This document shows positions 35,558 to 47,130 of a DNA stretch of 64,000 nt, piece after piece. The position numbers and the translations under genes were made by a program. A model generated the notes under the pieces. That model ran no database searches. It was given only the letters and a program-made list of their open reading frames with translations, and was not told the origin of the DNA. Where the stretch lies: positions 10,596,729-10,660,728 of the forward strand of contig CM049314.1 in NCBI GenBank assembly GCA_026874595.1, read 5' to 3'. The stretch's first letter is position 1. Each line of letters begins with the position of its first letter. This DNA comes from Sipunculus nudus (lineage: Eukaryota > Annelida > Sipuncula > Golfingiida > Sipunculidae).

Positions 35558-37549
35558 GTAAGGATATATTTTTTTACAGATTTTAAACAAGAGACATGAA
35601 AGATTTTCTGTTATCCATAGAAAATGTGTTTCATTACTTCACTGCTATATATAATTAGGATGATAAAGAAATTTTCTAGTTATACATTTTGGATAGCTGC
35701 ATCAATTTGTTACCATTTTAGTTCTACAGCTTGTGCAGTAATTGACCATTTTTGTCTGGGGAAAAAGTATTGATTTCTGAGGAAAACGTCTAACAGCCAA
35801 TCAAGTTCCTTGTGAGATAGAATAAAGATTTACAAGATCAGAACTAGATACCAACCTCACCAGTAAAAAAAGATAAATCTTCGTTTCAGAAAATTGAATG
35901 GAGGTTCATCAAGAGGATGAACTGTGCTTTTTGTGAAAGAAAATTTGTATTTTGTTGAAGGACCTGAAGACCTATTTAGAGAAATTGGAAACAGAAATGC
36001 CAGGTTGCTTGTCTTTGAGCTGAAGACTCTTGATTCCTTATAAAGACTGCTTGGATAATCAAGCTAGTTAACTATACATAACGAGGACATTCTTTGAGGG
36101 AAACTTTGAAACTTTAAGGTAATATAGATAAAATATATCCATTTAAGTAATTTGTAAATGCCAATTATATAAATCAGGAAAGCTAGAAGATTTAAAGTTT
36201 TGAATCAGTTATTCATAAAGAAAAGTGTAATTATAATTATTATGAAATTAGATTCTTTGAAGTTTGAAATAAGATAACAAAAGTTAAAAAAAAAATGACA
36301 CAGAAAGCCAGGAAGTTACTGCTTATTCCAGGCCAAAGGTTTACAAGAGGTCTGTATTGTGACCCAGGCTAAAGACAATTAACACGTCACCAGTGCCCAC
36401 ACATAGCAGCACAGAGATCAGTGGAGACCACCTGGGTCTCGTCAGGGTATTGACAGCATGTTGGTTGATACTTTTTCTTCTTTGGCCCAGGCATCTCTTC
36501 TTCCACCTGGTCCCCATTGTTAGAAGTGATGAATTAATTAATCATTTCCCATCAGGTGTCTGTCAAATTCACATCTCAGTGATTAACAGTTAGAGGGATC
36601 TACAGCTGGCCACTGTCCCTTCCTGCATTTTGTTGTGAATTATTGATATGACTGACATTGACCTTGTAAGTCATGATTGACCTTGAGCCTGTCATGCCTG
36701 ATTGTAAGCCTAAATATGCCTACCAAGTAGAATGATTCAATGCCTGGTCATCTCCATGAACTTTGTATAAATATACTGCATCCAGCTGTACAATTTTAGA
36801 AATACTCAAATTGACCATGTGATTTACAAGTGACCTTGACCTTTTTATTCCATTTCTTTTTTTTTTTGTAATAAAGGAATTGAATTTATCTTATTTTCCT
36901 TTTGAATCTTGTTTGACTTTGTTAGTCTTTGGTTGGTTCTGCTTTTATAGTCTCTCCTTTTATGACTTTATAAGTCTATAAAGACCTTGATTTTGTCTAA
37001 CCTGACAGCTTTGCTTCTTATTTGCTTTTAAAGTCCTGTTTAAATCACCAAAGTCTTTAGCAAAGAATAAGACAAATTTCTATCATCATCTTTAAAGTAA
37101 AAACTTTTCTTCCTTTTATTATTCCTCAAAGATTCTCTTGAATGAAAAGATTTTTTTCTAGATCAAAGTAATTCATGTTAAACTCTCGTGATTTATGCAT
37201 CCTTGAACTTGTAAGTGTGAAGTAATAATCAGGTGCCAGATGTTAGATCCCACTGTCAAATGAAATGTTGAGCTAAAAGATTCATACAAGTTATTAAGAA
37301 AGGCAAAAAAATTGTGAAACATATATTTTGCAATATTAGCTGGGTCTTGAATTGATGAAGAATGTGTTTTTAAAGGCTGCAGGGGTTTTGGTAAAAATAG
37401 ACAAAAATTAAAATCTAAATTTTGTAACCAGATGCTTAGGACACTTCCAGTGATGACAGTTGACCATTGTCTGCAGTAGCTGACACTGGTACGCATATAT
37501 GTCGCATGCCATCATTATTTTGTAATCATGACTTTGGTTTTATTGACAG
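35558..37549. other. Unique AT-rich DNA
   Basis: One TGACCTTGACCT (36831-36842) and a nearby ATTGACCTTG (36657) were noted. The frame at 36393-36593 shows no domain. Nothing else was recognised. Confidence 0.4.
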
Positions 37550-37674
37550 CGGATGATAAGTTTGGTGGACTCTTACTGTGTCGAGCCATAGTTTATGTTT
37601 TACGGGAGTATTGTGAGTCTGAACCAGTCTCCATGGGCTCGTTGAAGAGCGTTATGACGTTCCCTGGTCGATGA
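37550..37674 (+). CDS. Candidate exon, about 20-40 codons, unknown product
   Basis: After a good acceptor (ggttttattgacag, ending 37549) a frame with two leading bases stays open for 40 codons to TGA at 37672. It starts DDKFGGLLLCRAIVYVLREY, which looks like an amphipathic protein helix. A donor GTGAGT at 37613 would end the exon after 63 bp; without it the frame could be a terminal exon. The segment holds about eight CpGs in 120 bp, while the flanks have few. I know no family with this sequence. A short conserved regulatory element would give the same composition, and the other two frames stop early. Confidence 0.3.
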
Positions 37675-38531
37675 TGAATGTCATTTTAAGATGTGGCAGT
37701 GATTTATGTCATCAGAAATCTTAGTAATGTCCATTCAGCAGTAGAATCCCTGTACATTATTTGCTGATGGATATTGTGCATACAGCAAAATGTTGCAGGC
37801 TGCTTTCTTTGCTTGTTGCCAGTTATCCATCCTACCTGCAAAACTGTGCTGCATTCTATTCATCTATCCTTTTCAGCATCTGTGTTACATTCCAAGTCTT
37901 CGTTCCACTGGTACACCCATACACATATTATTGGCATCTATTCCATCAGTGTGGCCCTAATACTTTTGTGTTCTGCACGAACTTGTGTACCTAATATAAA
38001 TAGAGTCCAATAGGTTGTAAAAAAATTCCCTTAAAGCCCATGACTTCCAAAATACAGAATGTACGTATATATAGATATCATAATTTACACAAAAATGATC
38101 ATAAAAATGATCATAAAATAAGTCCTTGTGTTTATCAGTTGAAAACTGACAGTATGTTTTATATTGGGTGAAAAGCATTTGATAAAGCTGGTCCAGCCAG
38201 TTTATTTAATGACTTTATCCTACCTGTTAAAGTCTGTGTCTGATAATTGAGAACATGGATTCTGATTACGGCATCATTAACCAGCTCACACAGGTAACGT
38301 ATAAATATTCCTGATCCAGGCTACCGAATGAAGATAGGGACACAGGGAATCTGACACTCTAAGTTAGGCCACAAACAAAAGATTTATTGTTCTGCAGACT
38401 CTGGGAACAAAAATTTGGGGCGAGCTGGCAAATTTTTTCATTTTATATTTACCGGTTGAGAAACAATACATGGAATTTTGCCAGCTTGCCTTGAAACTAC
38501 AAAAATTGGCTCCAGTTCCTGAAATGGTTTC

Positions 38532-38533
<2 letters not shown>
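37675..38533. other. Unique AT-rich DNA
   Basis: Overlapping plus frames at 37761-38013 disagree with each other and lack domain signatures. Nothing was recognised. Confidence 0.4.

Positions 38534-38581
<48 letters not shown>
38534..38581. repeat. (AT)n microsatellite, about 24 repeats
   Basis: A pure AT dinucleotide run. It produces a spurious Tyr-Ile frame on the minus strand. Confidence 0.98.
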
Positions 38582-38583
<2 letters not shown>

Positions 38584-40047
38584 AAACACAAAATTTAGTC
38601 CTTTTTCAAATTTCCATACCCTTTAAAATCTCTTTTAAGGACTTTGTAATGGTACAAAAGTCCTAGCTGGTCTTCATTTGCCAAAAATAAACTTGATCGG
38701 GGGAAAAATTTGAGTGGTAATTTCTGCAGAACAATAAATGTTTTTGTATGGCCTTGCTTGAGTATTCCTGCCAAATTAATCATGGTTATTATTGGATATT
38801 GATACAATCAAAAGCTGTTAAACATTCACTCAGATGCAAAAATGGAAGTCATTATCCATTCATAATGACATTAAGCCGTTATTGGAGTATTAACTGATGA
38901 AATATCTGAGATAAAGTGTGTGACATGTTGAATAACGTCAGTAATAACCAGGATAACAGTGGATTAACCAATGTCCTTGCCATTTTAAATCTGTCCTGCA
39001 GACTTCTTATTTTACGTTATCAATGTTGATAGGTTGGTGAACACTAAACAACATTATCTCATTAGGTTTGGTCTAGGAAAAAGTGGTATTTGTCTAGACT
39101 AGGGATCCCACACCCTGTATAAGTTATGAATCTTGACTTTTAAAATTCAGTTCTTAAAAATTCATGATTTTGGAAAATTTTCAAGATGTTATAAAAAAAG
39201 TCATGAAATTTTATTTGCAGTCTGTTTCAAAATGTTTCTCTTCCATGCTCTCTTCCTATTGGTAAATAATAATGATTTAGTGAATCATGACAACCACAGT
39301 TCATGAAGAAATACCTACAGTCATTTGGGGGAAGGTCATGACCTCTTGCTTTTGTGCAGTTGACATATTTTGGTGAATAATTGAACAGAAGAACATGTTT
39401 CTGTGCCATATTGGTATTGGGAGACATACAGTTTTGTCTATACAGTTTTATTCCATGGGAAGTTTTCCCATCTAACTTTGGTCGAAAGGACATATTTCTC
39501 TACGTGATCAGGGGAGCAGACATCTGTCAATACATTTTGTTGCCTTATAGGACATTTGTATCTGCTACATCATCCCAGGGGACATTGTGTTATAGACCCC
39601 AGCAGGACTGTTTTCTGTGACAGTCATGAAAAGCTTGGTCAAGGGAATACTGGCATACTTGGTGAATTCAAAAAGAATTGCACTCACCCACAAAGTATTT
39701 TGATTCACCCCAGATGAGTAGCTGAGCATTTATGTCAAACCCTGAGCAGAATGTGTTCATAGTTTAGATAATTTGGAGTACTATTTGGTGTGTCATCTTG
39801 TGGTAGTTATTTATTGTTTCTCTTCTCTCTAGGTGATGTTTCTCAAATTCTTATTCGCTCTGTGAGCACTTCTACTGGAATATGTGTGTGTATGTTTGCA
39901 CAGTAGAAACCTTATCAACAGAGACATCCCTCTGGTGTCACTGTTTGCCCTAATGGTCAAAGAAAATCAGACTTACTGTAAGAACTCTTTCCATAACACT
40001 CTGCGTAGGAGTAACTGGTGGTACTGTTGTTGCCGGGGGATTTCACC
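38582..40047. other. Unique AT-rich DNA
   Basis: Frames at 39227-39493 (minus) and 39381-39620 (plus) overlap on opposite strands and show no known domain. Nothing else was recognised. Confidence 0.4.
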
Positions 40048-40140
40048 ATGTCAGGGAAGTTAACCTTAGATCTGGACAAATTTGATGAAAACCTTCGGGA
40101 ACAGGATGCGTTATTTGTAATTGAGCAGAATCCACCAAAG
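40048..40140 (+). CDS. Candidate first coding exon, 31 codons, unknown product
   Basis: The ATG at 40048 has a good animal context (TTTCACC before it, A at -3). Thirty-one codons follow, starting MSGKLTLDLDKFDENL and continuing with an acidic, helix-like composition, and ending exactly at AAG before GT (40141, gtatta, a weak donor). Read through, the frame stops 18 codons later. The region is GC-richer than its surroundings. Its end phase (0) would match the start phase of the candidate exon at 47040. Frames on the minus strand (39957-40268, 40043-40243) overlap it. I do not recognise the peptide, and a chance frame remains possible. Confidence 0.28.
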
Positions 40141-40902
40141 GTATTAGTTTGCTTGGAAAATTTAATAGACAAGGGGATCTGGGATCCACTATAACCATAC
40201 TGTAAGAAAAGAACGACAGAATAAACAGTATAACACTGTACACAAGTCAGGCATGAAACTTTATACATATATAAAATACATTTTTTGTTCTTATTTTTTT
40301 ATTCTTTTTTTTTTTTCATAAAAACTTTTTTAAAACTTTTAAAATCTTATTTTGTCCTTTTGCAGCTGTTATTCACCACCAGTAACATTAATTTAACTTG
40401 CATTTAACATACAATAATTTTCTAACATGGTTTCCTGATTACTGTATAAAATTAACACATACCAGTTTGTGAATTGACCTTGTGTGACCTTGACCCACCT
40501 GTTGGCCAAGAACAGTTACAGCCTGTGTTGTACAACATCATATGAGCATCATCCCTGCATAATGTATCCCAGGATGCCTTAGTGACAGGTTAACAGAATC
40601 AGAGGTAATGTTTAGACCTTGCCCATCCAGGAGAACTGATACTTTGCCATGTCCTGTCATAATGCTGTGTAATGTATTTGACTTGATGGATAGGCGGAGT
40701 TTTGATGGAAGAGTAGTGAGAGTGATATTTAAAGATGGTCAGTGCAGAAAGGGATGGGAGAAAACTGATAGAAAACTATCAGAGTTTGACATCTCATGAT
40801 AGCCTCATTGTATGGATACTAGGATAACGTATTTTACTAATTTAATCTTTTGCAAAGACTATTTTTGGACCAGTGTGAACATAGATGATGTAACCTATTA
40901 TT
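40141..40902. other. Unique DNA before element G
   Basis: TGACCTTGACCC at 40485-40496 is the only motif noted. The frame at 40608-40799 (63 codons) has no family resemblance that I can see. Confidence 0.4.
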
Positions 40903-42840
40903 GTATCGCCAGACATAGTCTGGAGATACTATGGTTTAGGCACGGTCGCGCCGCCGCCGCCGCAGAGATTTCTTTTGGACACAATAACTCAAAAAATATT
41001 TCACGGATCTTTACCAAACTTGGTATATGTATAGATATGGGTGAGAGGACGACGCCTATTTAAAATGAGGTCATGACCTCAACTAGGAGAGTGACCTTGA
41101 CCTTGAATAGGTTCAATTTTGGGGAAAATCACACAAATTCTTAAATATCTCAAGAAAACTTGCATGGATTGATCCCAAAATCAAGTTGATCGAAGATCAT
41201 GGATAGGGTTGTCATGTTCCAGAAACTGGTGGCGCCACCTATTATTCTTTACTTGTTTTCATGCCGTTTAATATCCCCAAAATTGCTACTTGACAGTTCT
41301 GTGAGCATTATAAGTCAAAAACTAATGGACAGATTTCTTTCATATTATGCAAATACATAGATATGGGTTATGGGATGATGTTTATTTAAATTGGGGTCAT
41401 GACCTTTCCTATGAGAGTGGCCTTGACCTTGAATATTGCCATATATGGTGAAAATCACACAAAATCATTAATTTCTCAATAAGGGATGCATGCATTGGTC
41501 CAAAAATCAACTTGACCGAAGATCTTGGATAGTTATGTCATGTACCGGAAACAGGTGGCGCCACCTGTTATTCTTTTACTTGTTTTCGTGCCGTTTAATA
41601 CCCCATCATTGCCACTTAACAGTACATTTATAACCTGTGAGCATTATAAGTCAAAAACTAATGGACAGATTTCTTTCATATTATGCATATACATAGACAT
41701 GGGTTATGGGATGATGTATATATAAATTGGGGTCATGACCTTTCCTATTAGAGTGGCCTTGACCTTGAATATTGCCAAATATGGTGAAAAATTACACAAA
41801 ATCATTAATATCTCAATAAGGGATGCATGCATTGGTCCAAAAATCAACATGTTCGAAGATCTTGGAAAGTATTGTCATGTACCGGAAACAGGTGGCGCCA
41901 CCTGTTATTCTTTTACTTGTTTTGTGCCGTTTAATACCCCATCATTGCCATTTATCAGTACTGTGAGCATTATAAGTCAAAAACTAATGGACAAATTTCT
42001 TTCATATTATGCATATACATGGATATGGGTTATAGGATAATGTTTATTTGAATAGGGGTCATGACCTTTCCAATGAGTGGCCTTGACCTTGAATATTGCC
42101 ATATATGGTGAAAATCACACAAAATCATTAATTTCTCAATAAGGGATGCATTGATTGGTCCAAAAATCAACTTGAACGAAGATCTTGGATAGTGTTGTCA
42201 TGTACCGGAAACAGGTGGTGCCACCTGTTATTCTTTTACTTGTTTTCGTGCCGTTTAATACCCCATCATTGCCACTTAACAGTACATTTATAACCTGTGA
42301 GCATTATAAGTCAAAAACTAATGGACAGATTTCTTTCATATTATGCATATACATAGACATGGGTTATGGGATAATGTATATATAAATTGGGGTCATGACC
42401 TTTCCTATTAGAGTGGCCTTGACCTTGAATATTGCCATATATGGTGAAAATTACACAAAATCATTAATATCTCAATAAGGGATGCATGCATTGGTCCAAA
42501 AATCAACATGTTCGAAGATCTTGGAAAGTATTGTCATGTACCGGAAACAGGTGGCGCCACCTGTTATTCTTTTACTTGTTTTGTGCCGTTTAATACCCCA
42601 TCATTGCCATTTATCAGTACTGTGAGCATTATAAGTCAAAAACTAATGGACAGATTTCTTGCATATACATAGACATGGGTTAGGGGATGATGTATATTGA
42701 AATTTGGATCATGACCTTTTCTATGAGAATGACCTTTTCTATGAGTGTGGTCTGATATTAATTGTTGCTTAAGATGGGGGGCCTATTCTTAAAGGGGGGG
42801 ATTAATTGTCTGGCGATACTATGGCACCTGCGGTGCCAAG
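40903..42840 (+). mobile_element. Family-4 element with ~330-bp units (element G)
   Basis: The termini are ATCGCCAGACA (40905-40915) and its exact inverse TGTCTGGCGAT (42807-42817). The 5' hairpin is CCAGAC-ATA-GTCTGG (40909-40923) and the 3' hairpin is GGCACC-TGC-GGTGCC (42823-42837), both perfect. A (GCC)n microsatellite follows the 5' hairpin (40946-40964). Five units carry GGTGGCGCCACC at 41228, 41554, 41891 and 42550, and GGTGGTGCCACC at 42214. At 41551-41568 and 41888-41905 the symmetry extends to an 18-bp perfect palindrome. Units alternate (326, 337, 323, 336 bp), showing recent two-unit amplification. TGACCTTGACCT or TGGCCTTGACCT recurs in each unit. Confidence 0.9.
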
Positions 42841-44389
42841 AAATATCTAGTCTGTAAATGGTACTCTTAATCCTCACATCTACTTCTAAGCATCAGTTGT
42901 CTTGGTTCTTGACAGAATATTTATGTACAATAAATGTTCATCAAACAAAAGACCAAATAATCTTTTTGCTTGTATTTTGAAAAATTGGTGAAGGTTGTCA
43001 TATAGGCCCAATTTTGTAATTATACCGAAAAAATCAAATTTTTTGCTTGGCTGAATGAATATTTTGTGATAGCCATTACCTAAGTTGGAGTTTGTTATAT
43101 ACTCTACCAATTCTCTTGTAGTTTTAGAGCTTTCAACTCTCATGACCAAATGTGGGTATTTGTTGACCGTTTGGTCATGACTGTTTATTTAAGCTTTTTG
43201 TGAAATGATTGAAAACTGGTATTATTGGAATATGCTTTAGATTCAGTGGTGCTTATTTTATCATTATTCAAGCTTGATTTACTAACCAGACAGGTCTTGG
43301 TTATGCAGTCACATAGATATTCACAACATTAACAATATAGTGACTACTTTGTCCCAAGACTGAGACATATTTCAAATGATGCCATGATATTTAAATGATT
43401 GATTGCATTGTCTAAAAAAATTCAGTCAGAAAAATGCTACATTAAAAAAATGGAATGGTCATTCTTAAGTGAGAAGAAAGCAAAAATATTCACTGTTGAA
43501 GGAAAAAAAGAACATATCACAAGTCACATGATTGAGTCATGTATTTTGGTATTTTCAACTCCATTTTGATGGTTGAGAAGTAAGATGGAAAAAATAGCTA
43601 GGATGAAGGAAAGAAGTACTATACTTTTTGTTATGCATCAGGATATCAAAGAAAAATCGAGTAACACTGTACTTGATCACACTGATGAAGGATAAAAGTG
43701 CTTGGTGCAGGCATGGTTCAATCACATATAAAAAGGTTGTGCACCATAAGGTACAACTGTACAAGCTGTACAGCTGAGGCGGGGTTGTACTGACTGTACA
43801 TGAATACCTAGTGAAGGAATAAACATTGATTTTATGGTTTGTGCTTGAGAAAGGAGACCATTCGATACACCAACTTCCCAGTTTATTGTCCTTTACCAAA
43901 ATGTTAGCTGAAGTGTATGGTTGTTTTAATACCTGTCAAACAGTGGTATTCAGTATACATCTTTTCCTGCCTAATGCATGTGTGTCTTATACCTACTCAG
44001 CAGTTTTTCAATATTTGTACATTAGATAATGAAAGAGGGCTTGTATACCAGTCCAATACATATGAAGGGAATCATCATGTATGTATAGACTTTATGAATT
44101 AGCTGTATTTTTTATTCTGAAATGGCCATGGAAACGCTTTTATTATAACTAATTATGGAATTTATTATCACTTTTCAGCTCAATTAAGAATATGCAAGTT
44201 TAGTGAATGTTTTACATAATTACTCGGTCTACACTCTGTATATTGTAATCCCATTGGGCCTTCCTTCTGGAAAAATTAATGTCCTAGAGCTGGCAGACCA
44301 CTTGATTTTTCCTCTCATTTGTGGCATGTTGGCTGGTCTTAAAGATACTTCTATTGATTAAAGTGATGTAGGATGTTGATTCACTTGGT
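42841..44389. other. Unique AT-rich DNA
   Basis: A minus-strand frame (42886-43149, open back to about 43185) has protein-like composition but no recognised family and no splice context. Nothing else was noted. Confidence 0.4.
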
Positions 44390-44870
44390 GCAACTAGACA
44401 AGATTGTTGTCTGATTCGCGGTTTAGTTTCCCATGAAAAAGAAATCTTCATTAAGGGGGAGAAATCGAGGAGATTGATTTACTCTCAGTTATTAGTGGTG
44501 AGTTGCAAAACCTCAATTTCGACAAACCAAAGAGGCAACACACTCGGCTTTAATCAAGGGAATTCTGGGTAATCCATAGACGAACAAATCTTACTCTGCT
44601 GCCATCTTTGGATCTGGTTTATCACAAAACAGCATCAGCTGAGCAACTACAGACAAAAGTCTCTTTGGCCCCTTCCTTAAGACAGTTATATAGCCGGGCA
44701 CATGCTGTGTTACAGTGCCTAGTTAAGGTCCATGGTTGCGCTGAAAATGACAGGCTTCACGCAATTACCATAAAAGCACCATGAAACCCTGTGCTGACTG
44801 CCTTTATAGATGGCTTTGAAAGCCATCAGACCACTCACAGCAAGTTTTTGTTTTGAAAATTAGCCCAGCG
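44390..44870. promoter_or_regulatory. CpG-retaining unique block, candidate regulatory element
   Basis: GC-richer, complex sequence with roughly ten CpGs in 450 bp and no repeat similarity. It includes GGGAATTCTGGG (44569-44580) and an E-box-like CAGCTG within ATCAGCTGAGC (44635-44645). That last sequence also happens to match the family-1 terminal repeat, without the other terminal features. No open frame. The regulatory role is inferred. Confidence 0.3.
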
Positions 44871-47039
44871 AGTTGAATAATGTACTTATCAGTCTTTGCT
44901 CTAAATATACATGCTGCCTTGTGAAATTTGTTCACTTTGTTAAGCGGTCTCTTTGTGACAGGACCCCAGTCGCTAGTTTCCCATGGGGGTGACTAAAATA
45001 GATGTGATGTACATAAAGTCAGATGTCAGGGATTTTAAAAATGGAATTTATCAATTGCATCTAAGAGTTTGAGAATGCTCACTGACTCAAGTATGGCATA
45101 TTAACCTTATTCTAATGGATTTATTTAAGCTGATTTAGAAAAGCCACTGTGACCACTAGGAAATCTATAATGTGTACATCATGGATTATGTTTCATGTAT
45201 TATTTTTGGCAGATATGTTTGGTCTGTTTTCTTTGGTTTATTTTATTTACTTCTGTAAGTAATTTTTTTTTTGTTCATTTCCATTTCTGGCTGAGTTGTC
45301 TGGTCATATTTAACAACAATTAGAGCTTTAAACTTTTGAGTTTGCTCATTGGTGCATTTGCAGCCTGCAAATTGTCTCCTCACCAGACTTGAAACTATAA
45401 GTCCTTTGACCTTGTTTTTCCAATCGATGAGTTGTATTTACCATTAATAACAATGAAAAGATGTCCAAGAATAAATTTGTACTCCCCTAATTAGTTCTCA
45501 TTTATCTATCAGTGACTGATGATGGTTTATCATTAACAGCATTACGTACTTGGAGGTAACTTTGTGTGTATTTTGGGAACAATAAACTTACAAACCTGCC
45601 ATTTTTTAGCAGTGCTTTCTGAATCCATCCAGATTGACATTGAAGTTCTGCTTGAGGTCATTATTACAGTGAAGCAGCTAATGTTGATTCCTTTGAGAAA
45701 TTTCCACTGTCACAGTAACAAGCCTCTTGCTTCGGGACAGCGTGCTTACATTTGTAATTGGATGACCTTCACTTAAATTTAGAAGTCAAATGGAAAACTG
45801 GTTTGGCTTGAAATTTAGGAATGATCTCCTAATTTGTAAGCTGGGCTTTGACTGAATATATTTTATGATATATAAATGTATTTTTTATTAGTAAGCTTAA
45901 GACTTCAGAGCAGCAAATCCCATGTCACCTTTATTATAAAACATGGGGATGTTTACCCAAATCGATACAGGGGTATCATTTCCTGCCTAACACATGCTGG
46001 TAATTTTGGGTTAACTGTTTATTTGGTGTGGGGCCTCACAGGTATCAGCCATTTCAATTTGTTAGTGTCTGTGTCAGCATTACTGTCATTCTCCACAGCG
46101 TGTTCAGAGAACAGGTAGTAAATCATGCCCTCTCTCATTTCTACAGCAAATACACAAGACTGCAGGCAGAAAAAGGTATAAAAAACAAGAGCAATGCTAG
46201 AATATAGAAACAATTTGACATGGAGACCAGGTGAGGGGTTCCAAGAGGTACTATCATAACATGATCCACATGTTACGGGGGAAGTTTTCCAGCACCAAGC
46301 TTGCCAGACTGACTGTATCATGCTGCCTGCACCTGTGGATGTGCAGTATTGTAGCCTGCAGGGCTGTCAAACTCAGCCTTGTTGGTCCATCCATCAGCCT
46401 CTGTGGCCTCTCCTAAAGATGCCATCCTCATCTTCTGTAGTTAGCTGCTTGATGCCAGTGCTGTCTTTTCCAGGATCTTTGTTACTGGAGGAGATAAAAA
46501 CAATGGTAAGGAGTAGCACATCGGATACCAATATAGACAGCACACATGTCAGAGATAGCCATTCAAATATGGCATGGTCAGGGACTGATAAAAATGCAAA
46601 CAGTATAGATTAAGTACTGGGAGGTTTGATAAGGTCATTGTATATTGACACTAAACTGAAAAATAGGACCATTATTTCAATATATGAATTTAAATCACTA
46701 ATAATTGAGTAAAGACAATTGAAGCTTTATTTTGCATACTTGTAATATCTTTTCCATTGGTTAGTATATCATTTGTCTGTAGAAGGCTTCTACCAATGAT
46801 AAGTCTCTCTCTATCTGCTGCTTTAAGATCTAAATAAAAATGAAAACAGTGAGTCAGGGCTCCCATTTTTCACTGTCAGTGATTCAACTATCCAATGTAC
46901 AAAAAGATAATAAATTTTTAAGAAATTATTAACATTTTATCACAAATGTTTTAGTCCAGAACTTAGATACATGTTCTCAAAGATTTTAACGTGGATTTTC
47001 AAAGCTGTGTTCATGGGTTTTTCATCATTCTTTCTTCAG
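44871..47039. other. Unique DNA with weak exon-like segments
   Basis: The strongest signal is a good acceptor (tctctcatttctacag, ending 46146) followed by 29 bp open in all three frames and a weak donor (GTATAA, 46176). Overlapping frames at 45564-46613 on both strands have no family resemblance. Not called as a gene. Confidence 0.3.
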
Positions 47040-47130
47040 TTTTGCAATTTTAGGGTTATTTGTAAGAAAAAAAGGAAAACATCCACTGGTCAACAACAGC
47101 ATGCTGAAAATAAAGACATTGTAACAACCT
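47040..47130 (+). CDS. Candidate 91-bp exon, unknown product
   Basis: This is the best splice-bracketed open segment in the window. The acceptor is a long pyrimidine tract (catcattctttcttcag, ending 47039) and the donor is a consensus GTAAGT at 47131. One frame is open across all 30 codons; the other two stop. The peptide begins FCNFRVICKKKRKTSTGQQQ, with a basic patch that could be a nuclear-localisation-type signal, followed by an acidic end. An extended frame (46971-47213) runs through both splice sites with a hydrophobic start. The exon starts in phase 0 and ends with one extra base. No family is recognised. The main alternative is a chance frame in AT-rich DNA. Confidence 0.35.

Noticed and set aside
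38364-38591. Minus-strand frame with a Tyr-Ile run
   Set aside because: It is the (AT)n microsatellite translated; no gene signal.
41525-42385. Repeated frames in element G
   Set aside because: Recurrent frames of tandem units, with no conserved domain.
42886-43149. 87-codon minus-strand frame
   Set aside because: Protein-like composition but no family, no splice context and AT-rich surroundings; insufficient support.
44635-44645. Family-1 terminal repeat match ATCAGCTGAGC
   Set aside because: No adjacent hairpin, palindrome or CTTGTT end; a chance match of about ten bases.
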